DNA of 64,000 bases, taken from NCBI RefSeq assembly GCF_026651875.1, contig NZ_CP104067.1:496001-560000 (forward strand), read 5' to 3'. Origin of the DNA: Alicyclobacillus fastidiosus. GTDB lineage: Bacteria; Bacillota; Bacilli; Alicyclobacillales; Alicyclobacillaceae. Shown piece after piece: positions 35,511 to 44,608 of this stretch. Numbering within the stretch: position 1 is the first letter of the stretch; every line of letters begins with the position of its first letter. The notes beneath the pieces were generated by a model, which ran no database searches, had not been told where the DNA came from, and was given only the letters and a program-made list of their open reading frames with translations. The position numbers and the translations under genes are program-made.

Positions 35511-36614
35511 ATGAGCACGACAACACATATTAAACATCCCGAACTATTCAAGTCAATTCGTATCGGACACGTCGAACTGTCGAATCGAATTGTGCTTGCA
35601 CCTATGACTCGCACGAGTGCGTCTGAAGATGGATTGGCTACGGATAGAATGGTCAAATACTATGCCAGGTTTGCGAAAGGTGGATTTGGTCTTCTTATCA
35701 CTGAAGGCATCTATCCGGACGAGATATACAGCCAGGGATACTTTGGGCAACCAGGCCTCGCTAATGATGATCAAGTATTGGCTTGGTCTAAGGTCACAGC
35801 AGCAGTTCATGAGAACGGGGCTCGAATTTTTGCTCAGTTAATGCATGCTGGAGCCATTTCCCAAGGGAATATGTATAAAGATGTAGCCATTGGGCCATCG
35901 GCGGTACAGCCTAAAGGGACAAAGCTTGAAATGTATGGTGGTAGTGGCGCTTTCTCAGTTCCAAAGGAAACAACCAAAAAAGATATTCAACAGGTGATTC
36001 AAGGGTTTGTTGACGCTGCGCTCCGTGCCCGTCAGGCTGGCTTTGATGGGGTTGAGATCCACGGTGCCAATGGGTACATCCTGGATCAGTTTTTAACGGA
36101 TTACATGAATCAACGAACAGATGAATACGGCGGCTCCACGGAAAATCGAATGCGTTTATTGGTGGAAGTGAGCCAAGCTGTACGTCAAGCAGTCGGTCAG
36201 GACTTTGTTGTCGGAATCCGCATCTCGCAGGGCAAGGTGAACGATTTTACCCACAAGTGGGCAAATGGAGAAAAAGACGCAGAGGTCATTTTCAAAAGCT
36301 TAGGAGAAGCGGGTCTGGATTATATTCACACGACCGAATACTACGCCAACAAACCGGCTTTTGGTGAAGGCCCAACGTTGGCAGAACTGGCCAAAAGGTA
36401 TGGGAATATCATCGTGATCGCAAACGGTAATTTAGACGATCCAACGGAGGCGGAGAACATGATCGTGAGCAAACGGGCTGATTTGATAGCCCTGGGGAAA
36501 GCGGCACTTGCAAATCGGGATTGGCCAAACAGAGTCGCTCAAAATGAAGCGTTGGATGCATTTGATGGGTCTGTTTTACAACCGACTGCGGTTGTGAAGG
36601 ATGTCGAACTGTAA
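35511..36614 (+). CDS. Old Yellow Enzyme family NADH:flavin oxidoreductase
   Basis: 367 residues; ATG 35511 with CAAGGAGTG upstream. TIM-barrel FMN enzyme: IVLAPMTRTSA at the start, HGANGYILDQFLTDYMNQRTDEYGGSTENR with the substrate-binding His-x-x-Asn motif, and the phosphate site IALGKAALANRDWP. Members reduce activated C=C bonds in enones, quinones and nitro compounds. Operon partner of the SDR; matches an electrophile detoxification role. Confidence 0.92.
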   Translation: MSTTTHIKHPELFKSIRIGHVELSNRIVLAPMTRTSASEDGLATDRMVKYYARFAKGGFGLLITEGIYPDEIYSQGYFGQPGLANDDQVLAWSKVTAAVHENGARIFAQLMHAGAISQGNMYKDVAIGPSAVQPKGTKLEMYGGSGAFSVPKETTKKDIQQVIQGFVDAALRARQAGFDGVEIHGANGYILDQFLTDYMNQRTDEYGGSTENRMRLLVEVSQAVRQAVGQDFVVGIRISQGKVNDFTHKWANGEKDAEVIFKSLGEAGLDYIHTTEYYANKPAFGEGPTLAELAKRYGNIIVIANGNLDDPTEAENMIVSKRADLIALGKAALANRDWPNRVAQNEALDAFDGSVLQPTAVVKDVEL

Positions 36615-36654
36615 ATCGGAAGAGTGACAACGAAGTTTACAAGGAGGAGTATTC

Positions 36655-37323
36655 ATGGCAAGAGTTCTGTCGGTAGTATCAAGTGGGTACAAAGACAGAG
36701 ACTATCATACCGGCTGGTGGGGTGAAGAGTTGTTTGCCCCACTTGAGATGCTCGAACAAGCGGGTCATGCTGTTGAATTGGCCTCGCCTTTGGGCGGTAA
36801 ACCGGAGTTGGATGAGAGAAGTATCCTCCCAGAATACGATCCGAAGGGGACGTATAAGGCGCTATACGAATCCGGGCGGGCAGATGATACGAAGAAGCTG
36901 AGCGAGGTAAACCCAACAGATTACGATGTCGTTTTGATTGTGGGCGGCCATGGTGCGATGTTTGATTTGGCAAAAAATGATGACTTACACCGCATCCTCA
37001 ATACTGTGTACGACCGTGGAGGAATCATTGCTGCGGAATGTCACGGCTCTTCCGTGTTGGTGTACACGACACGGCCCGATGGAAAGAGCATCGTGGACGG
37101 GCTGAAAGTCACAGGTTATCCAGATGTCTGGGAGCCGGAAGACGTACTTCCTTATTTGCCATATAGTCTTGAATAGGAATTACGCAAGATAGCTGACTAT
37201 GTGCCTGGATTGGAGCAGAAGGCGTTTGCAATTTGGGGCAACAAACAAATTGTCACGAGTCGTGACCCATTTTCATCTGAGCTCATGGGTCAAGAATTAG
37301 TCAAAGCACTACAAAATAAGTAA
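36655..37323 (+). pseudogene. DJ-1/PfpI-type protein with in-frame amber stop
   Basis: From ATG 36655 (AAGGAGGAG upstream) the frame encodes VLSVVSSGYKDRDYHTGWWGEELFAPLEML, VVLIVGGHGAMFDL and the nucleophile elbow IAAECHGSSVL, then TAG at 37174-37176 after LPYSLE. The same frame continues ELRKIADYVPGLEQKAF...VTSRDPFSSELMGQELVKALQNK to TAA at 37321, the expected end. One change (for example CAG to TAG) explains the stop. The truncated 173-residue product keeps the catalytic Cys but lacks the final helix. Third gene of the HxlR-linked operon. Confidence 0.88.
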
Positions 37324-37482
37324 CCTTGGCATTCACCTGAACAACACTCTGGGAAAACAAGGTGAGCCTTGTAACGCACATGGATGGAGGGGTATAGAAT
37401 GCTTCACAAAATCCTGCTTTTTAATCTGAAGGAACCAGCACACGCAGACCTAGGAGCGTGTCCGAGTAATCCCTGAAGTATT

Positions 37483-39127
37483 CCTGAATCCGTGACGTCT
37501 GTAGGGACTGGTCAAGGTAGTTTTGAACATGACTCCAAGCGTCGGCGAGCAGTCAACAGAGTGGTTCATTTTTGCATGTGAAGAGAGGAGTCTGTGAATT
37601 TGTCCACAGGTGAATAACCCCTTCGTTTCAGGGATGCATTCACATGTGGATACATCGGACGCTCTTTCCCTTCTTCATCCAAATGCTTCGTATAGTCGCC
37701 TAAACACGGGCAACCACCGGTTACCTCGTCCGAATCGTAGCCGTGTCTGCCTCGCGTGTCTCGTCATTTTCGCCGCAAGCGTGATGAGATTCTGGATCAC
37801 GGTGCGTATGCGTCGCCTCTCTGCTTTCTTCCGAATCGGTGCATCCTGCTCTCTCAGGCTCTCCTGTCCGATGATGCGCAACAGGTTATATGCCAGTACA
37901 CCAAAATGCAAGACAAGGTCGTTCGTTGCAAACTTCCCCGAGGGCAACCGTTCCAAATCTAAATCTGTCTTGATCTCGCTATGAAATTGCTCCATCGTTC
38001 CATGTGCATGATACAGGTCGATGATCACCTCTGGAGCCTCTGGCAAGCTCGTGACGTAGACGTTTACCTCAATGCTCGGGATGAGTAATGCTTGACCGTC
38101 GCTCTGGATCGTGCGTTCAATCACTTCAAACACCATCCGGACCGGTTTTTCTAATCCCTTCATTGGAGACAGGATGGACCCTCTGTACACCTTCTTCCCT
38201 GCACGGGGCTCTGTGTAGGTACCGTGTTGCTCAGCCGTCAGCAACCACGCATTCGGGTTCTCCTTACGTAGGTTCTTCTTCACGATAAAGTCGGCCGAGG
38301 TTTCGTCGGCCCTGCATACGACTAAGTTTTCTACGCTGTCATTTCCCGCATCTAAGCGTGCGAGTAGGCGCTTGTCCGAAATTCGTTGAGCATAGCGGAT
38401 ACTCTGAGCCAGAAACGCGGCGGTCCCCTTTTGACAATGTGTACTTCCCGTTCGGAACTCTACGTGAACGGCGTATCCTTCCTGTCCTAAGTAAGCGAAA
38501 ATCGGCGCGTATCCGTCGCACCCTTTATAGGTACGAGACACGCCCTCCTTCTTGGTTCCTGAGTTGTCAAATGGGGATACATCAATGTCAAGCGGTAGAT
38601 ATTCACGATGCCCATCCCCCAGTACAATGGGTGCAAGGTACACGCCCACCTTGCTCAATAGGTCAGCTGATTCTTCGAGGATAACCGATTGCCAGTCACA
38701 TTTTTCTTCGGGTGCTACGAGATCCAGGCGTTGGCGTAGTGTTGGACTCGACGGTACATTGGAAATGGTCAGCGCTTCAGGGAAGAACTCATCCTGACGC
38801 AACGGCTCAATGTGGTCAAAGTCGCTCTTCCCCTGACACAAGAGGCCCAGGTAGGCGTAGGCAACATCTCGATTCGAAATTTCCGTATACGCGCGCCCTG
38901 GGACAGGGAGGGCATTGAGACGTGCGGATAGTTGAGTCTTGCCAAGGAGCAGTCCAACCAGAGCAAGTCCAGAATGGGATGTCAATATTTCATCTGACTC
39001 TTCGATCACAAAACGCATGAAGGCACCACCAAGTAGGTGAGGTAGATTCGTCCATCTGATAGCGCCATTTTACTTGATTTCACGCGATTTTTGTCGTCCT
39101 CTTGAAAATCCACGTCACGGATTCAGG
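37483..39127 (-). mobile_element. IS1380-type element, copy 1
   Basis: Ends CCTGAATCCGTGACGT and ACGTCACGGATTCAGG are perfect inverted repeats. Flanked by GTATT on both sides (37478-37482, 39128-39132), where the uninterrupted IS1182 copy has a single GTATT. 1645 bp, three bases longer than copy 2 because of a small difference near the transposase 3' flank. Confidence 0.95.
37675..39018 (-). CDS. IS1380 family transposase, copy 1
   Basis: 447 residues. DDE group-1 transposase: PLDIDVSPFDNSGTKKEGVSR (first Asp), LARLDAGNDSVE (second Asp) and HAHGTMEQFHSEIKTDLDLERLP (Glu), with YNLLRIIGQ after the core. Differs from copy 2 at three visible residues (ISNRD/ISNQD, LDLVAP/LDLAAP, LLARLD/LLVRLD). 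Intact. Confidence 0.95.
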   Translation of the reverse strand: MRFVIEESDEILTSHSGLALVGLLLGKTQLSARLNALPVPGRAYTEISNRDVAYAYLGLLCQGKSDFDHIEPLRQDEFFPEALTISNVPSSPTLRQRLDLVAPEEKCDWQSVILEESADLLSKVGVYLAPIVLGDGHREYLPLDIDVSPFDNSGTKKEGVSRTYKGCDGYAPIFAYLGQEGYAVHVEFRTGSTHCQKGTAAFLAQSIRYAQRISDKRLLARLDAGNDSVENLVVCRADETSADFIVKKNLRKENPNAWLLTAEQHGTYTEPRAGKKVYRGSILSPMKGLEKPVRMVFEVIERTIQSDGQALLIPSIEVNVYVTSLPEAPEVIIDLYHAHGTMEQFHSEIKTDLDLERLPSGKFATNDLVLHFGVLAYNLLRIIGQESLREQDAPIRKKAERRRIRTVIQNLITLAAKMTRHARQTRLRFGRGNRWLPVFRRLYEAFG

Positions 39128-39202
39128 GTATTTTGTAAAAGGAAATTTCCGGATCAATAACGAAGTCCCCTGTATTGGTATTCACAGTGGAGGCTTCGAA
39201 TC

Positions 39203-40594
39203 TTGGGAAAAAAGTTTCGTGACTACGACCCGAACCAACTCATTCTACTACCACCGGGGTTAAATGAATGGCTACCTGACGGCCACCTGGCGAACTTTGT
39301 CAGTGATGTGGTCGATCATATCGATATCTCCATCATTACAAAACAGTACGAACAAGAACTGCGAGGTTTTCCCCCGTACCACCCGGCAATGTTATTGAAG
39401 ATTCTGGTTTACGCATATTGCACAGGCATGTACTCTTCCAGAAAGATCGCAAAGGCCTGTCAGGATGTAGTGGCGTTCCGAGTCCTGTCCGCAAATCAGT
39501 TCCCGGATTTCCGGACAATCAGTGATTTTCGGAAACGCCATTTGGTCACCTTCAAAGAACTTTTCTTGGAAGTCTTGAAGATTGCCCAACATGCAGGGAT
39601 GGTTAAGCTCGGGCATGTATCGCTGGATGGCAGCAAGATTCGGGCAAACGCATCCAAACATAAAGCGATGAGTTACGAGCGGATGAAGCAGCAAGAGCAA
39701 CGACTCCGCCAAGAAATCGCCGAGCTTACGCAGCAGGCTGAACGCACCGACCATAGTGAAGATAAAAAGTACGGTAACACCATGGGCGATGAACTCCCTG
39801 AAGAGTTAGCCCGTAGAGAGACCCGGTTGGCAAAAATTCAGGAAGCAATGTCCTCTCTGGAGAAAGAGGCCAAGGAAAGAGTGGAACAACAGCAACAGAA
39901 AGACGAACAACAAGACAAGAAGGACGATGACAACGGCCCCACCAACCAGACAGGCGCCAGGAAACGCGGTCGTCCACGCAAGGAGAGTCATCTCGCAGGT
40001 GTTCCGGAGGACAAGGCTCAACGCAACTTCACGGATCCGGAATCTCGCATTATGAAATCGAAAGACGGCTTTATCCAAGCATACAATGTGCAGGCTGTCG
40101 TCGATGAAGAGTACCAAATCATTGTTGCAACAGATGTTATAGACCACACAAATGACCACGGTGTCCTGCGTACAATGGTCGAAATGACGGCGGAGAATAC
40201 GAAAGCGACGATGCACAAAATCTCATGTGATGCTGGCTACTTTGCCGAAGACGACGTGACATGGCTTCAAGAGAAAGAAATTGACCCATACATCGCAACA
40301 GGTCGTCAAAAGCACAATGAAGTGCCTGAGTCACCGAGAGGACGAATACCGAAACACTACACCATTAAGCAACGTATGACTCGGAAACTAAAAACAAAGA
40401 AGGGCCGTGCCGTCTACGCGAGACGCAAGGCTATCGTAGAGCCTGTGTACGGTCAAATTAAGGGTTGTCGACGATTCGACCAATTCTCACTTCGAAGCCT
40501 TGAGAAGGTCAGAGGAGAATGGTCGTTAGTTACCATGTGCCATAATCTGCTTAAGATATTCAAATACGGTCATATAAACTGGGCAACGTGCTAA
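39203..40594 (+). CDS. IS1182 family transposase, copy B
   Basis: 463 residues, GTG/TTG-type start region behind GTGGAGG. N-terminal LPPGLNEWLPDGHLANFVSDVVDHIDIS, core with HVSLDGSKIRANASKHKAMSYERM, a charged linker with glutamine run (VEQQQQKDEQQDKKDD), then IQAYNVQAVVDEEYQIIVATDV and ISCDAGYFAEDDV, ending in a conserved RRKAIVEPVYGQIKGCRRFDQFSLR with the last Glu. All match IS1182-type DDE transposases. Identical in protein to copy C. Confidence 0.95.
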   Translation: MGKKFRDYDPNQLILLPPGLNEWLPDGHLANFVSDVVDHIDISIITKQYEQELRGFPPYHPAMLLKILVYAYCTGMYSSRKIAKACQDVVAFRVLSANQFPDFRTISDFRKRHLVTFKELFLEVLKIAQHAGMVKLGHVSLDGSKIRANASKHKAMSYERMKQQEQRLRQEIAELTQQAERTDHSEDKKYGNTMGDELPEELARRETRLAKIQEAMSSLEKEAKERVEQQQQKDEQQDKKDDDNGPTNQTGARKRGRPRKESHLAGVPEDKAQRNFTDPESRIMKSKDGFIQAYNVQAVVDEEYQIIVATDVIDHTNDHGVLRTMVEMTAENTKATMHKISCDAGYFAEDDVTWLQEKEIDPYIATGRQKHNEVPESPRGRIPKHYTIKQRMTRKLKTKKGRAVYARRKAIVEPVYGQIKGCRRFDQFSLRSLEKVRGEWSLVTMCHNLLKIFKYGHINWATC

Positions 40595-40973
40595 AGATGG
40601 TGCTTAACCGACCAGTCCCCGTCTAATGAAGTAAGTGCCCATGGGGAAAGTCACCCATAGTCGAATAAAATATGGAACTGAACTCAAATGCAGAAAGTCT
40701 AAGCCGCAATACTCGGACACGCTCCTAGTACGGGAAAAAGCTTTGCAGTTACTCGCTGCTGTGCCCGGAGCCAACAACGTTACTTTCCGTCAAGCCATCG
40801 GGGACGGGGATATCCGTTATCAATATCTGATTACGTAGATTTTGAATCGATGGAAAAGCACGAACAATATATGGTTCATGATAAGCACATTGAGTTTTCC
40901 AAACAGCACTGTCGTCCGTACATCAGTGATTTGCTAATTCAATTTTTTGAATGAAATGGGGGAGGCAAGGTCA

Positions 40974-41864
40974 ATGCGGTACTACATTTTGTTGATGTTG
41001 ACCAGCCTCCTGTGGGCGGGGAATTTTGTCACAGGTAAATTTCTCGTTGGTCATGCATCTCCGTTGACTTTAACCGATCTACGTTGGGCTATCGCTGACA
41101 TTTTCTTGGTTCCGGTTGTATGGATTTCAGATAAAAAACTGTTCCCACCTCTAAGAGCATTGGTTCCCTTGGTGTTTATGGGGCTGACAGGCGTCATATT
41201 CTTCAACGTCTTCACATACCTAGCCCTAACTCGTACAACACCGGATAACGTGGGGCTTCTGTCTGCCCTGAACCCTATTGCAATTGCGATTGCGTCGTTC
41301 ATTTTCCTGAAGGAAAAGCTAAGTGTTCGACAAGTGATCGGAATGGTTGTCTCGTTGTGCGGTGTGGTCGTCGTGGTAACAAAGGGCCGCATATCGGGGT
41401 TGACTCATTTTCAAGTCAATTCCGGGGTTTGGCTCATGTTGGCGGCAGTGGGTATGTGGGGGTTATATGCCGTTGCGAGCCGTTCAGCGATGAAATATGT
41501 ATCTCCTTACATGGCAACGTTGTGGGCTGGGCTCCTCGGTGTGCTGTTTATGCTGCCGTTTGACTTGCCTAAGCTTACGTCCGTTCAACTGAATACGCCA
41601 TTTTGGAGTTCAATTCTTTATGGCGCAATCGGTGGAACCGTGGTGGCCATGATACTGTGGAATATCGGAATTCAGCGTGTAGGCGAAACAAAGTCGGGAA
41701 TGTTTTTGAACTTTAACCCGATTTTCACAGCAGCTTTAGCCTACGTACTTATGGGTGAAACGGTACATGTTTCGCAAATTGTTGGAACACTGATTGTCAT
41801 CGCTGGAGTATCCTTGTTCGCCATACCGAAAGCTCATAAACGATTGATCAGACAAGCCGCTTAG
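40974..41864 (+). CDS. EamA/DMT family transporter
   Basis: 296 residues from ATG 40974 with GGGGGAGGCAAGG upstream. Ten predicted membrane helices in two EamA repeats: MLTSLLWAGNFVTGKFLVGHASPLTLTDLRWAIAD at the start, NVGLLSALNPIAIAIASFIFLKEKLSVRQ in repeat one and SGMFLNFNPIFTAALAYVLMGETVHVSQ in repeat two. An exporter of metabolites of unknown identity. Follows the broken Dabb gene after 19 bases; unlike the EamA gene at 33015 it is complete. Confidence 0.9.
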   Translation: MRYYILLMLTSLLWAGNFVTGKFLVGHASPLTLTDLRWAIADIFLVPVVWISDKKLFPPLRALVPLVFMGLTGVIFFNVFTYLALTRTTPDNVGLLSALNPIAIAIASFIFLKEKLSVRQVIGMVVSLCGVVVVVTKGRISGLTHFQVNSGVWLMLAAVGMWGLYAVASRSAMKYVSPYMATLWAGLLGVLFMLPFDLPKLTSVQLNTPFWSSILYGAIGGTVVAMILWNIGIQRVGETKSGMFLNFNPIFTAALAYVLMGETVHVSQIVGTLIVIAGVSLFAIPKAHKRLIRQAA

Positions 41865-42147
41865 GTTTCGTTCTGGTCTGGACAAGCCATCACATCATTT
41901 TCTGTTCGAGTGTGACTTTATTCAAAGGACAAGCTACGGAGGTTTGGTTAAAGTTAAAGGAGCGCTGAAGTGGCTAGAAGAATGACATCCGAAGTTGTAC
42001 GAGCTTAAACCTAAGACCGTAGAGAATTGAGATGACCGTCGCCCTTCTGAGCGGTGGTTTAATTCACTGAGTCCATGCGCTATCCGCTATGGAAGCATGA
42101 AGTTGGAAGCACTTAATAATGCAAAGGGCAGTGGAGGAGTAATTGAT

Positions 42148-42888
42148 ATGGTTGAAAACAAGGTAGTTGTAATCACGGGGGCCAGCAGTGGTATCGGACA
42201 AGCTACAGCGACTCGTCTAGCGCAAGGTGGAGCGAAGGTTGTTTTGTCCGCACGCAGAGTAGAACGACTGAAAGAAACTGTACATCAGATCACGGAAGCC
42301 GGGGGCACGGCAAGCTATTTCAGCGCAGATGTGGCATCAATGGAAGATGTTCAGGTTTTAGCGGACTTTGCAGTGCAAACGTACGGAACCATTGATGTTT
42401 GGGTAAACAATGCCGGACTCATGCCGCTCTCCTTCCTAAATAAACGTAAAATTGACGAGTGGGACCAAATGATTGACGTGAATATCAAAGGTGTTCTTTA
42501 TGGTATTGCGGCCGCTGTGCCAATTATGGAACAAAAGCGCAGTGGGCACATTATTAACGTCTCATCTGTCGCCGGGCATAGGGTGGGAATGGCCGGAGCC
42601 GTCTACAGTGGAACCAAGTTCGCTGTTCGGGCCATTACCGAGGGGCTTCGCATGGAATTATCACCGACTGCCAATATAAGGACGACGATTATCTCGCCCG
42701 GCATGGTGGAGACGGAGCTTCTAACGACGATTACGGATGAAGATGCGTTATCTGCTTTGAAATCTCGGGCAACGGCGCAGGCACTTCAATCTGAAGACAT
42801 TGCAGAAGCAATTTTCTATGCAATTAACCAGCCGGAACGAGCTTCCGTGAATGAAATATTGATCCGCCCAACCACTCAGCCTTCTTGA
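42148..42888 (+). CDS. Short-chain dehydrogenase/reductase
   Basis: 246 residues from ATG 42148, with GGAGGAG upstream (the upstream in-frame ATG at 42097 has no site). TGASSGIG, NNAGLMP, catalytic Ser in NVSSVAGH and Y-S-G-T-K. The end NEILIRPTTQPS is typical of the YdfG-like/oxidoreductase SDR group. Stands alone; the 283 bases between it and the EamA gene hold no supported feature. Confidence 0.9.
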   Translation: MVENKVVVITGASSGIGQATATRLAQGGAKVVLSARRVERLKETVHQITEAGGTASYFSADVASMEDVQVLADFAVQTYGTIDVWVNNAGLMPLSFLNKRKIDEWDQMIDVNIKGVLYGIAAAVPIMEQKRSGHIINVSSVAGHRVGMAGAVYSGTKFAVRAITEGLRMELSPTANIRTTIISPGMVETELLTTITDEDALSALKSRATAQALQSEDIAEAIFYAINQPERASVNEILIRPTTQPS

Positions 42889-43038
42889 TACCACTGAGTA
42901 GTTTTGCTCCTAACCGGATGAGGCGCCTGAAGGGCTTATGAGGGCTCATGTGAGGGCTCAGGTTGAAATGTGTTACACAGAATTCATCTTGACTATTTCG
43001 GGGCGGTCAGTCTCTAGCCCATCAAAGCTTGTATATTC

Positions 43039-43067
43039 ATGAGCCATCCGCCGGATGGCTCATTTTG
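43039..43067 (+). terminator. Rho-independent terminator
   Basis: ATGAGCCATC-CGCCG-GATGGCTCAT followed by TTTTGTT: a 10-bp stem and 5-base loop, about 150 bases after the SDR and just before the persulfide operon promoter. Confidence 0.8.
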
Positions 43068-43112
43068 TTGGCCCCAACTACACTCTGGCAAATGTCTACA
43101 GACTTCAAGGTA

Positions 43113-43164
43113 TTGACATCATCATTATCGTCGCTTAATATATACCCCGTACCGTATATACCCC
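43113..43164 (+). promoter_or_regulatory. Promoter and tandem CstR-type operator of the persulfide operon
   Basis: TTGACA (43113-43118), 17-base spacer and TAATAT (43136-43141), a near-consensus sigma-A promoter. TATATACCCC occurs at 43139-43148 and again at 43155-43164 (16-base period), overlapping the -10 and start. This matches CstR/CsoR half-sites, so bound repressor would block polymerase. Confidence 0.85.
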
Positions 43165-43236
43165 ACGCCGTATGTATTGGGATTTCGACTTTCAACACAC
43201 GTTGCCGGAACTTTGATCACAAGGAGGTTGCGTAAA

Positions 43237-43545
43237 ATGGCACAAGTAGTGAACGTACTCTCGCTTGATGTACAAGAGCGCATCAAACGTGGTGAAGCAT
43301 TGCAAGTCATTGATGTTCGTGAAGACAACGAAGTCGCAGCCGGGAAAATTCCTGGCGCAAAGCACATCCCAGTGGGACAGATACCTGACCGTATGGACGA
43401 AATCGACCCACACCGTCAAGCCATCATGGTTTGCAGAAGTGGTGGTCGTAGCGCAAAGGCCTGCGAGTTCCTAATGGCAAACGGGTACTCCAATGTGAAA
43501 ACCATGATGGGCGGTATGACTGCCTGGTCTTGGGACGTTGAGTGA
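43237..43545 (+). CDS. Single-domain rhodanese
   Basis: 102 residues from ATG 43237, with AAGGAGG upstream. IDVREDNEVAAGKIPGAKHIPVG and the active-site loop CRSGGRS with Cys66, ending GGMTAWSWDVE. It moves sulfane sulfur between thiols, thiosulfate or persulfides. First gene behind the CstR-type promoter. Confidence 0.93.
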   Translation: MAQVVNVLSLDVQERIKRGEALQVIDVREDNEVAAGKIPGAKHIPVGQIPDRMDEIDPHRQAIMVCRSGGRSAKACEFLMANGYSNVKTMMGGMTAWSWDVE

Positions 43546-43588
43546 ATACCCAACAGGACAATTTCAATTAAGAGGGAGAGACATCTAA

Positions 43589-43993
43589 ATGTCAGACAAC
43601 AAAAAACGTATCGCAATTATTGCTTCCAACGGTGGATTGGACAGTGCGTATAAGGTATTGAATATTGCTACGGCGGGTGCGGCGACCGATGCCGAAGTTG
43701 CTATCTTCTTCACCTTCGAGGGACTTTCCATCATTCACAAGCAATCAGAGAGCATGCTGACGATGGGGCCAGGCAAAGAACACTTTGTGGAAGGGTTTAA
43801 GCGTGCAAACGTTCCATCCATCGCTGAACTAATGGATATTGCAAAAGAGAGTGGCGTGAAGTTGATTGCGTGTCAAATGACCATGGACGTAATGGGATTG
43901 ACACTCGATGACTTTATCGATGGCGTTGAAGTCGGTGGAGCGGTCACATTCCTCGACTTCGCTTATGACGCTGACGTATCGGTCACATTCTAA
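43589..43993 (+). CDS. DsrE2-type (DsrE/DsrF/DrsH-like) sulfur carrier
   Basis: 134 residues; AGAGGGAGAG before ATG. RIAIIASNGGLDSAYKVLNIATAGAATDAEVAIFFTFEGL at the N-terminus and KLIACQMTMDVMGL with the sulfur-carrying Cys95. DsrE2 proteins pass sulfur with TusA and rhodaneses, which are the adjacent genes. Confidence 0.9.
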   Translation: MSDNKKRIAIIASNGGLDSAYKVLNIATAGAATDAEVAIFFTFEGLSIIHKQSESMLTMGPGKEHFVEGFKRANVPSIAELMDIAKESGVKLIACQMTMDVMGLTLDDFIDGVEVGGAVTFLDFAYDADVSVTF

Positions 43994-44017
43994 GATTTCC
44001 CTTGGAGGAGGTACATC

Positions 44018-44593
44018 ATGAGTACATTTGCTGTAGATCAATCACTTGACTGTAAAGGTTTGTCCTGCCCGATGCCCATTGTTCGAACCAAAAAGGCAAT
44101 TGACCAAATGGAGCCGGGACAGGTGCTTGAAGTGGTTGCAACGGATCCTGGTTCCGTTGCGGACGTGAAAGGCTGGGCGTCTCGTACAGGTCATCAGTTC
44201 TTGGGCACTCAAACCGAAGACAAAGTGTTTCGGCACTACATTCGTAAGTCGAGACCGGAGGAAACGGAGCCTGAAAAGATGTACCCACATGCGATTTCCA
44301 ATCAAGAATTGGAACAAAAGCTCGCAGAAAGTCCGGTCATCTTGGATGTCCGTGAACCGGCTGAGTATGCATTTTCACATATACCAGGAGCAATTTTGCT
44401 GCCGATGGGGCAACTCGAGGAACGCATCGAGGAATTAACCCAGTATAAGAATCAACCCGTTTACGTGGTTTGCCGAACCGGAAATCGTAGTGACATTGCA
44501 TGCCAAATTCTTTCGGACAACGGCTTTGAAAATGTGAAAAATGTCGTGCCTGGTATGAGCCAGTGGCAGGGGCCGACTCAACAAGACGTATAA
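44018..44593 (+). CDS. TusA-rhodanese fusion protein
   Basis: 191 residues. Residues 1-75 are TusA-like: LDCKGLSCPMPIVRTKKAI with Cys12 and the CPxP Cys17. Residues about 90-190 are a rhodanese: VILDVREPAEYAFSHIPGAILLPMG with catalytic Cys152 in CRTGNRS. Fusion lets the TusA sulfur acceptor and rhodanese donor act in one chain, as in CstA of Staphylococcus (which also combines TusA-like and rhodanese domains). ATG behind TTGGAGGAGG, 24 bases after the DsrE2 gene. Confidence 0.93.
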   Translation: MSTFAVDQSLDCKGLSCPMPIVRTKKAIDQMEPGQVLEVVATDPGSVADVKGWASRTGHQFLGTQTEDKVFRHYIRKSRPEETEPEKMYPHAISNQELEQKLAESPVILDVREPAEYAFSHIPGAILLPMGQLEERIEELTQYKNQPVYVVCRTGNRSDIACQILSDNGFENVKNVVPGMSQWQGPTQQDV

Positions 44594-44608
44594 AGGAGGG
44601 AGTTATCA

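Larger units (their letters stand above)
37454..40724 (+). mobile_element. IS1182-type element, copy B, interrupted by IS1380-type element
   Basis: Ends GAGCGTGTCCGAGTAATCC and ...ATACTCGGACACGCTC, flanked by CTAG direct repeats (37450-37453 and 40725-40728). Subtracting the inner 1645-bp element and its 5-bp target copy leaves 1621 bp, exactly the size of copy C at 61831. Transposase is on the + strand and identical to copy C. Confidence 0.93.
37399..40954 (+). pseudogene. Dabb (stress-responsive A/B barrel) gene split by IS and frameshifted
   Basis: Start ATG 37399 behind GGAGGGG gives MLHKILLFNLKEPAHAD up to the IS at 37454. After the element, from CTAG 40725, the frame resumes LVREKALQLLAAVPGANNVTFRQAIGDGDIRYQYLI and then shifts by one base to YVDFESMEKHEQYMVHDKHIEFSKQH...LLIQFFE, stop at 40954. 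Excising the IS and one target copy joins the halves as HADLVREK. The protein of about 95 residues is a Dabb-domain protein (dimeric A/B barrel). Broken twice, so the frameshift may precede or follow insertion. Confidence 0.85.

Noticed and set aside
14257-37323. Stop codon reassignment (TAA/TAG as Gln) suggested by copZ and pfpI
   Set aside because: Many intact genes nearby end normally at TAA or TAG followed by proper intergenic sequence or terminators, so the code is standard; two mutations are simpler.
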